From contig DEKZ01000019.1 in assembly GCA_002354135.1 (NCBI GenBank), forward strand, positions 1 through 12,819: a DNA stretch of 12,819 bases. Reading direction: 5' to 3'. The stretch is from Massilia sp. UBA2709 (GTDB lineage Bacteria; Pseudomonadota; Gammaproteobacteria; Burkholderiales; Burkholderiaceae_D). The first letter of the stretch is position 1; each line of letters starts with the position of its first letter. Below the pieces are notes generated by a model, which saw nothing but the letters and a program-made list of their open reading frames with translations, was not told where the DNA came from and did not search any database. Both the position numbers and the translations under genes were made by a program. Shown here piece by piece: positions 8,186 through 12,819 of the stretch.

Positions 8186-8208
8186 GGCCGAAACATGGCG
8201 TTTCGGCC
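8186..8208 (+). promoter_or_regulatory. Stem-loop at the 5' end of the second OMP mRNA leader
   Basis: Perfect 8-bp stem, GGCCGAAA (8186-8193) with TTTCGGCC (8201-8208), and a 7-nt loop, then TCTTTC. If transcription starts near 8184, the mRNA begins with this hairpin, about 34 nt before the start codon. Such 5' hairpins stabilise some OMP mRNAs (for example E. coli ompA). The alternative is a weak attenuator. Role is inferred. Confidence 0.55.
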
Positions 8209-8241
8209 TCTTTCGTATCATCGTAAGAAAAGGCAACAAAA

Positions 8242-8733
8242 ATGTTCAAGAGAATCGCAATCGCAACCGCCCTGGTCGCCGCTTCGTCGGCCGTCTTCGC
8301 CGCCGAGCCAACCCCGTTCTACGCCGGTGTCGACGTCTCGTCGACCAAGGTCTCGGGCTTCGACGACAAACTGGGCGGCGGCGCATTCGTCGGCTATAAA
8401 CTGAACCAGAGCGTCGCCATCGAAGGCGGCTACCACCGCCTGGCCGACACCACGGTCGACGGCGCCGACGTCACCCTGGACCAGTTCGACGTGTCGGTCC
8501 TGGGCACCGTGCCGCTGACCAACGGCTTCAGCATGTACGGCCGCCTCGGCTTCAACCGCGTCGAAGGCGAAGCCAAGTTCAACGGCGTCAAGCAGAAGGA
8601 CCACACCACCAACGCCCTGTACGGCATCGGCATGGGCTACGCCTTCTCGCCGGTCGTCAACGCGCGCCTGGAAGTGCAGAAGCCTGACAGCGACATCACC
8701 AAGATCGTCGCCGGCGTCGCTTACTCGTTCTAA
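8242..8733 (+). CDS. Small outer-membrane beta-barrel protein (OmpA-like/opacity type), paralogue 2
   Basis: 163-residue predicted outer-membrane protein, paralogous to the gene at 6698. Residues 1-20 (MFKRIAIATALVAASSAVFA) form the signal peptide, cut before AEPTPFYAG. The mature barrel keeps the shared blocks STKV-GF, FVGYK, LADT, NGFSMYGRLGFN, GYAFSPVV, and ARLEVQKPDSDITKI near the end, and closes with VAYSF, a Phe-ended BAM signal. It is eight residues shorter than its paralogue, the difference falling mainly in the middle and the loop before the seventh strand. ATG 8242 is preceded by GAAAAGG (8227-8233). It has its own promoter, leader hairpin and strong terminator, so it is a separate transcription unit. 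Function unknown; the local duplication suggests dosage or regulatory specialisation rather than a complex. Confidence 0.9.
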   Translation: MFKRIAIATALVAASSAVFAAEPTPFYAGVDVSSTKVSGFDDKLGGGAFVGYKLNQSVAIEGGYHRLADTTVDGADVTLDQFDVSVLGTVPLTNGFSMYGRLGFNRVEGEAKFNGVKQKDHTTNALYGIGMGYAFSPVVNARLEVQKPDSDITKIVAGVAYSF

Positions 8734-8774
8734 GCACCCGCTGGTCTCCGGCCGCCGGCCGGTCTGACCGCTCG

Positions 8775-8806
8775 AACCGGACTGCCCGCGCAGTCCGGTT
8801 TTTTTT
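8775..8806 (+). terminator. Strong rho-independent terminator of the second OMP gene
   Basis: Perfect 10-bp stem, AACCGGACTG (8775-8784) with CAGTCCGGTT (8791-8800), a 6-nt loop and eight T (8799-8806). It lies 41 nt after the stop at 8733 and is the strongest terminator in the window. Confidence 0.95.
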
Positions 8807-8858
8807 CGCCAGCCGGCGGCGCTCGCTGCCCCTTTTGCGTCGGGTGGCCGGACCCGGC

Positions 8859-9040
8859 ATGAACCTGGCGCCGAAGGATTTCCCGGAGTTCGCGCAGGCG
8901 ATCCAGTATTCGATCGCCACGCCGGCCGCCCTCTGCCACGAAAAGCTGCGCGAGAAGGACCCGAATTCGGCTACTTGGCATTCAAGGAAGCGATCCGCCA
9001 GGAATGGCAAGCCGCGATGAAGGCTGCCGTGGCGGATTGA
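8859..9040 (+). pseudogene. Frameshifted remnant of a small gene of unknown family
   Basis: Two coding-like pieces sit end to end in different frames. From ATG 8859 the frame reads MNLAPKDFPEFAQAIQYSIA, then TPAALCHEKLREKD, with G or C in nearly every third position. At 8960 the coding signal moves to the frame one base back and continues as PEFGYLAFKEAIRQEWQAAM, then KAAVAD, stop TGA 9038-9040. Adding one C to the CCC at 8960-8962 would join them into one protein of about 60 residues (GAC CCC GAA TTC). An extension upstream through TTG 8835 is possible, but it soon runs into the terminator at 8775-8806, so the 5' end may be lost. No ribosome site is seen. I do not recognise the family. It could be a decayed gene, a sequencing deletion, or chance; third-base bias in both pieces favours a former gene. 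Confidence 0.45.
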
Positions 9041-9151
9041 AGGCTGCCGCACGCCGGCCCCAGGGCGATTTCCCGCCCGGCCGGCTGCGTTTCGCCGGTC
9101 CGCGCGGCAATGCGGAAAAGCGGCAGCGCCACGCGCCGCCCGACGTGCCTG

Positions 9152-9157
9152 TACAAT
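9152..9157 (+). promoter_or_regulatory. Probable -10 box of the kef pair
   Basis: TACAAT in CTGTACAATTGTGCAAT, in an AT-rich island within GC-rich DNA, 26 nt upstream of ATG 9184. No -35 is visible. The same TGTACAAT octamer precedes the sensor gene (11606-11613) at nearly the same distance from its start. The overlapping ACAATTGT palindrome (9153-9160) could be a regulator site. Confidence 0.4.
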
Positions 9158-9183
9158 TGTGCAATACAACACGTCCAACTCGC

Positions 9184-9753
9184 ATGTCCAAGCCACGCAT
9201 CCTGGTGCTGTACGCCCACCCGGCGCCGCACCGCTCCCGCATCAACCGCCGGCTGGCCGACGCCGCCCGCTCGCAGGACGGTGTGCTGCTGCACGATCTC
9301 TACGAAACCTATCCCGACTTCTTCATCGACGTCGCCCGCGAACAGGCCCTGGTCGAGCAGGCCGAACTGCTCGTTTTCCTGCATCCCTTGCGCTGGTACA
9401 GCATGCCGGCCCTGCTCAAGGAATGGGTCGACTCGGTCCTGGTACCCGGCTGGGCCTATGGCCCGGGCGCGAGCGCCCTGAAGGGCAAGGGCTACCTGCT
9501 GGCGGCGACCACCGGCAGCCCGCTGGCAAGCTACCGCGCAGGCGAGCCCAATGGCCGCCCGTTCGAGGATTTCCTGCCGCCCTTCGAGCAGACCGCCGCG
9601 CGCTGCGGCATGCAGTGGCATCCGCCCCACATCCTGCATGGCGCGAACAGCGCCTCCGAGGCCGACATCGACGCCCACGTCGCCGCCTTCCGTGCGCGCC
9701 TCGCGCAGTTCCTGCAATCGCCCGCCAACGAAACGAACCCCCATGGATCATAG
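9184..9753 (+). CDS. kefG: KefF/KefG-type NAD(P)H quinone oxidoreductase, ancillary subunit of the Kef system
   Basis: 189-residue flavodoxin-like (FMN-binding) oxidoreductase; relatives bind the Kef channel and are needed for full glutathione-gated K+ efflux during electrophile attack. Motifs seen: LVLYAHPAP (7-15), DLYETYPDFFIDVAREQAL (38-56), the FMN-site HPLRWYSMPALLKEW (67-81), GWAYGPG (89-95) and ATTGSP (108-113). The YPDFFID block and PFEQTAARCGMQW resemble E. coli KefG, whereas GWAYG resembles KefF, so the symbol is approximate. ATG 9184 is chosen because MSKPRILVLYAHP is the family N-terminus; an upstream in-frame start at 9004 would add 60 residues of non-coding-like sequence. There is no clear ribosome site. 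Its 3' end overlaps the next gene by 11 nt, implying coupled translation and 1:1 production. Confidence 0.88.
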   Translation: MSKPRILVLYAHPAPHRSRINRRLADAARSQDGVLLHDLYETYPDFFIDVAREQALVEQAELLVFLHPLRWYSMPALLKEWVDSVLVPGWAYGPGASALKGKGYLLAATTGSPLASYRAGEPNGRPFEDFLPPFEQTAARCGMQWHPPHILHGANSASEADIDAHVAAFRARLAQFLQSPANETNPHGS

Positions 9754-11548
9754 CCTCCTGACCAACGCCCTGATCTACCTGGCCGCCGCCGTGGTCGCGG
9801 TGCCGCTCGCCAAGCGGCTGGGACTGGGCGCCGTGCTCGGCTACCTGCTGGCGGGGATGGCGATCGGCCCCTGGGGCTTTGGCCTGATCCGCGAAGTCGA
9901 GGACATCCTGCATTTCTCCGAGTTCGGCGTGGTCCTGCTGCTGTTCCTGATCGGCCTGGAACTCGAGCCCGAGCGCCTGTGGTCGCTGCGGCGCCAGATC
10001 TTCGGCTGGGGCACGGCCCAGGTGCTGCTGGTCGCAGGCGCCCTGTTCGGCGCCGCCCTGCTGGCCGGGATCGACTGGCGCGTGGCGCTGATCGCCGCCC
10101 TCGGGCTGTCGCTCTCGTCGACCGCGATCGCGCTGGCCACCCTGGGCGAGCGCAACCTGATGGCCACCCCGGCCGGCCAGGCCGGTTTCGCCCTGCTGCT
10201 GTTCCAGGACATCGCCGCGATCCCGATGATCGCCCTGGTGCCGGTGCTGGGCGTGGCCGCCGTCGACCATGCCGACGGGGCCGGCTGGCTCCAGGCGGCC
10301 CGGGTCGGCGCCGTCATTCTCGGCCTGGTGGTCGGCGGGCGCTACCTGGTGCGCCCGGCCCTGCGCATCATCGCCAAGTCCGGCATGCGCGAGATCTTCA
10401 CCGCGTTCGCCCTGCTGCTGGTGATCGCCATCTCGCTGCTGATGCAGTGGGTCGGCATGTCGATGGCACTGGGCGCCTTCATGGCCGGCGTACTGCTGGC
10501 CGATTCCGAATACCGCCACGCGCTGGAGACCGACCTCGAGCCCTTCAAGGGCCTGCTGCTCGGCCTGTTCTTCATCGCCGTCGGCATGTCGGTCGACTTC
10601 GGCGTCTTCCTGTCGAAGCCCTGGCTGATCCTCGGCCTGGTGCTGGGGTTCCTGGCGATCAAGCTGGCGGTGCTGTTCGCGCTGTCCTTCCGGTTCGGCA
10701 TCGCGCGCGGCCAGCGCTGGCTGTTCGCCTTCCTGCTCTCGCAGGGTGGCGAGTTCGCCTTCGTGGTGTTCGGCGCGGCGGCCGCCGCCCGCGTGTTCGC
10801 GCCCGAGACCGGCTCGATCCTGGTGGCGGTGGTGGCCCTGTCGATGGTCTCGACGCCGCTGCTGCTGGTCTTGTACGACAAGGTGCTGGAGCCGCGCTAC
10901 CGCGGCCAGAACAAGCGCGAGCCCGATGCCATCGACGCCAACGAGGGCCACGTGATCATCGCCGGCTTCGGGCGCTTCGGCCAGATCATCGGCCGCCTCT
11001 TGATCGCCAACCGCGTCAAGCTGACCGTGCTCGACCACGACCCCGACCAGATCGAGCTGCTGCGCCGCTTCGGCCTGAAGGTCTTCTACGGCGACGCCAC
11101 CCGCGTCGACCTGCTGCACGCCGCCGGCGCGGCCAAGGCGCGCGCCCTGGTGCTGGCGATCGACGACATCGACGACAGCCTGGCCCTGGCCGACGCGGTG
11201 CGCGAGGATTTCCCCGAGCTGCCCATCCTGGCGCGCGCGCGCAACGTCACCCATTACTACCAGCTGATGGACCGCGGCGTCACCGTGATCGAGCGCGAGA
11301 CCTTCGAATCGGCCCTGCAGCTCGGACGGCGCGTCCTGTGCCAGCTCGGCTACGGCGCCTACCGCGCGCGCGAAGCGACGCTCAAGTTCCGCGAGCACAA
11401 CAAGGCCAGCGTCGATGCCGTCTACCCCTACTACAAGGACCGCGAGCAGTATGTCTCGATGGCCAAGCGCGCGCGCGACGAACTGAACGAGATGTTCGCG
11501 CGCGACCTGAAGAACTACGACAGCGAGACCGACAAGGGCTGGGACTGA
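9743..11548 (+). CDS. kefC: Glutathione-regulated potassium-efflux antiporter (KefC-like, CPA2 family)
   Basis: 601-residue inner-membrane K+/H+ antiporter gated by glutathione and its adducts; opening acidifies the cytoplasm and protects against electrophiles. Residues about 5-380 are a CPA2 exchanger domain with many hydrophobic helices, including LLLFQDIAAIP (151-161) with Asp156, where the conserved transport Asp lies. The regulatory loop HALETDLEPFKG (259-270) followed by LLLGLFFIAVGMSVDFG matches E. coli KefC nearly letter for letter. Residues about 402-520 are the RCK/TrkA-N domain: HVIIAGFGRFGQIIGRLL (403-420), VLDHDPDQ, VFYGDATRVDLL. Arg518 and Asn553 align with residues that, as I recall, contact glutathione in KefC. 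Length equals E. coli KefB, but the sequence is closer to KefC. ATG 9743 overlaps the ancillary gene by 11 nt; a start in the same frame at 9551 would encode unrelated residues. Confidence 0.93.
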   Translation: MDHSLLTNALIYLAAAVVAVPLAKRLGLGAVLGYLLAGMAIGPWGFGLIREVEDILHFSEFGVVLLLFLIGLELEPERLWSLRRQIFGWGTAQVLLVAGALFGAALLAGIDWRVALIAALGLSLSSTAIALATLGERNLMATPAGQAGFALLLFQDIAAIPMIALVPVLGVAAVDHADGAGWLQAARVGAVILGLVVGGRYLVRPALRIIAKSGMREIFTAFALLLVIAISLLMQWVGMSMALGAFMAGVLLADSEYRHALETDLEPFKGLLLGLFFIAVGMSVDFGVFLSKPWLILGLVLGFLAIKLAVLFALSFRFGIARGQRWLFAFLLSQGGEFAFVVFGAAAAARVFAPETGSILVAVVALSMVSTPLLLVLYDKVLEPRYRGQNKREPDAIDANEGHVIIAGFGRFGQIIGRLLIANRVKLTVLDHDPDQIELLRRFGLKVFYGDATRVDLLHAAGAAKARALVLAIDDIDDSLALADAVREDFPELPILARARNVTHYYQLMDRGVTVIERETFESALQLGRRVLCQLGYGAYRAREATLKFREHNKASVDAVYPYYKDREQYVSMAKRARDELNEMFARDLKNYDSETDKGWD

Positions 11549-11569
11549 GCCATTCCTCGCGTGCCGCAC

Positions 11570-11594
11570 GGCCTGCCCAGCCGCGGGCATGGCC
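11570..11594 (+). terminator. Hairpin after the kef pair, weak terminator candidate
   Basis: GGCC-TGCCC (11570-11578) pairs with GGGCATGGCC (11585-11594) apart from one bulged base, with a 6-nt loop. It is 21 nt past the kefC stop. No T-run follows, so termination here would need Rho or be partial, and some read-through into the sensor gene is possible. Confidence 0.35.
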
Positions 11595-11607
11595 GCCAGC
11601 ACTTGTG

Positions 11608-11613
11608 TACAAT
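11608..11613 (+). promoter_or_regulatory. Probable -10 box of the PAS sensor gene
   Basis: TACAAT in the context TTGTGTACAATG, 25 nt before GTG 11639, with no convincing -35. Same hexamer and spacing as in front of the kef pair (9152-9157). Confidence 0.4.
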
Positions 11614-11638
11614 GCAAGTTTTATCACAAAAGGCAGCC

Positions 11639-12819
11639 GTGGAAAGCAGCACCAACCAGCATGCGTTCCTGGACCAGGGCGGCGCGATGGGCGAGCGCAT
11701 CCGCCGGCGCGACTGGTCCGGCCATGCGCTCGGCCCGGTAATGGGCTGGGCGCCGGCGCTGCGCACCGGGCTCGGGATCGTGCTCGGCTCGGCCTTCCCC
11801 AGCTTTCTCGCCTGGGGCGAGGAGCAGACCCTGTTCTTCAACGACGCCTACGTGCCTATCCTCGGCCGGAAGGCCGAAGCCGCCCTGGGCGCACCGTATG
11901 CCGCGGTCTGGCCCGAGGCCTGGCCCGCTCTCGCACCCTATGTGCGGCGCGTCCTGCAAGGAGAATCGTTCTTCTTCCAGGACTACGCCGTCACCCTCGA
12001 GCGCCACGGCTACCCCGAGCAGGCCTGGTTCACGTTTTCCTTCAGCCCCCTGCGCGACGAAACCGGCCTGGTCCGCGGCCTGATCTGCACCGTGGTCGAG
12101 ATGACCGACAAGATGGCGGCCCTGGCGCGCCACAAGGAAGCCGAGGAGCGGCTCGCGCTCTCGCTGGAAGCGTCGGGCAACATCGGCACCTGGAGCTATG
12201 ACCTCACGACCGGCGCCACCCATGTCGACGAGCGCTTCGCGCGCCTGTTCCAGGTCGACGCGGCGCTGGCGCGCGAGGGCACCGAGCTGGCCCGTTTCAC
12301 CGACATGATCCATCCTGACGACCGTCCCCGGGTGCTGGCGGCGATCGAGCACGCGATCCGCACCGAGACCCTGTACGACATCGAATACCGGATTCCCCAG
12401 CGCTCGGGCCTGGACGTGTGGGTCAATGCGCGCGGCAAGGTGTTCGCCGATCCGGCCGGCGGCGGACGGCGTTTCGCCGGCATCGCGGTCGACATCAGCG
12501 AGAGAAAAGCCCAGGCCGAGGCGCTGCGCGTGAGCCAGCAGCTGGCCTCGGCGGCTTCGCTGCGCGCCGAGAACGACCGGCGCCGCCTGGACGCCCTGCT
12601 CGAAGCGGCGCCGGTGGGCATCTTCTACCTCGACCGCGAGGGGCGCCTGCTGATCGGGAACGCCGCCAACGAGGCGATCTGGGGCGACTATCCCCAGCCC
12701 GGTTCGGTCGACGAGTACGTGGAGTGGAAGGGCTGGCATACCGAGGGCCCCGCGGCCGGCGAGCCGCTCGGGCCACGGGACTGGCCGGTGGCGCGCGTCC
12801 TGGCCGGGCGCGACAGCGA
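11639..12819 (+). CDS. Multi-PAS sensor protein, probably a sensor histidine kinase, 3'-truncated by window edge
   Basis: Open frame from GTG 11639 to the window end (393 residues visible). GTG is chosen because AAAAGG (11628-11633) lies 5 nt upstream and the family-typical opening follows: FLDQGGAMGERIRRRDWSGH, then ALGPVMGW (residues 10-37). The next in-frame ATG (11687) would cut into this motif. A first PAS-like domain spans about 40-155 (FLAWGEEQTLFFNDAYVPILG); a second, PAS_3-like, spans about 172-288 (IGTWSYDL, MIHPDDRPRV, VDISERK); a third begins about 314 (LDALLEAAPVGIFYLDREGR). No signal peptide or membrane helix is seen, so it is probably cytoplasmic. Relatives with this N-terminus usually end in a HisKA/HATPase pair, often with a receiver domain; that part is not in the window, so kinase activity is inferred. 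Signal unknown. Confidence 0.85.
   Translation, partial: MESSTNQHAFLDQGGAMGERIRRRDWSGHALGPVMGWAPALRTGLGIVLGSAFPSFLAWGEEQTLFFNDAYVPILGRKAEAALGAPYAAVWPEAWPALAPYVRRVLQGESFFFQDYAVTLERHGYPEQAWFTFSFSPLRDETGLVRGLICTVVEMTDKMAALARHKEAEERLALSLEASGNIGTWSYDLTTGATHVDERFARLFQVDAALAREGTELARFTDMIHPDDRPRVLAAIEHAIRTETLYDIEYRIPQRSGLDVWVNARGKVFADPAGGGRRFAGIAVDISERKAQAEALRVSQQLASAASLRAENDRRRLDALLEAAPVGIFYLDREGRLLIGNAANEAIWGDYPQPGSVDEYVEWKGWHTEGPAAGEPLGPRDWPVARVLAGRDS

Noticed and set aside
9018..9053. AAGGCTGCCG occurring twice within about 25 nt
   Set aside because: Only 10 nt, with no flanking similarity. Too short to call a repeat or target-site duplication.
8696..9196. 166-codon minus-strand frame between the second OMP gene and kefG
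   Set aside because: It runs through the strong terminator and into the OMP 3' end. Composition is Arg/Ala/Gly-rich; the plus-strand fragment at 8859-9040 has better codon bias.
9416..11617. 733-codon open frame on the minus strand across kefC
   Set aside because: Antisense shadow of kefC. The product is Gln/His/Asp/Arg-rich without domains.
9979..12201. 740-codon plus-strand frame spanning the kefC end and the sensor gene start
   Set aside because: Out of frame with both real genes. Arg/Pro/Gly-rich nonsense composition.

Overview
The window is GC-rich, densely coding DNA from a Gram-negative bacterium. The closest fit is a betaproteobacterium of the Massilia/Oxalobacteraceae type. This rests on strong G/C preference at third codon positions, a PEP-CTERM envelope protein gene, several outer-membrane proteins and a Pseudomonas-like bkd operon. 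The taxon is an inference from style, not a database result.

Layout, left to right, all genes on the + strand. (1) 1-1001: the 3' part of a TolC/OprM/NodT-type efflux outer-membrane factor. (2) 1002-1388: a gene-free gap holding two inverted copies of a roughly 32-nt palindromic repeat. (3) 1389-6490: a complete four-gene operon, bkdA1-bkdA2-bkdB-lpdV, for the branched-chain 2-oxoacid dehydrogenase complex. Gaps between its genes are 1, 0 and 4 nt, and a long hairpin follows it. (4) 6616-8806: an envelope-protein block. Two paralogous small beta-barrel outer-membrane proteins, each with its own extended -10 promoter and terminator, flank a PEP-CTERM gene. That gene has a consensus-perfect sigma-54 (-24/-12) promoter but is interrupted by an in-frame amber codon. 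(5) 8807-9183: mostly non-genic, with a frameshifted remnant of a small gene. (6) 9184-11548: a KefF/KefG-type quinone oxidoreductase overlapping by 11 nt a KefC-like glutathione-gated K+/H+ antiporter. (7) 11639-end: a GTG-started multi-PAS sensor protein, probably a hybrid or classical histidine kinase, running off the right edge.

The bkd gene products together convert the 2-oxoacids of Val, Leu and Ile to branched acyl-CoAs. The Kef pair is a two-component electrophile-defence potassium efflux unit. The two small barrels and the PEP-CTERM gene lie together but have separate promoters and terminators, so they are neighbours rather than an operon.

I do not see an undescribed multi-gene system here. 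The most interesting signals are the sigma-54 promoter plus upstream palindrome on an amber-interrupted PEP-CTERM gene, the frameshifted small gene, and the matched promoter architecture of the two paralogous barrels.
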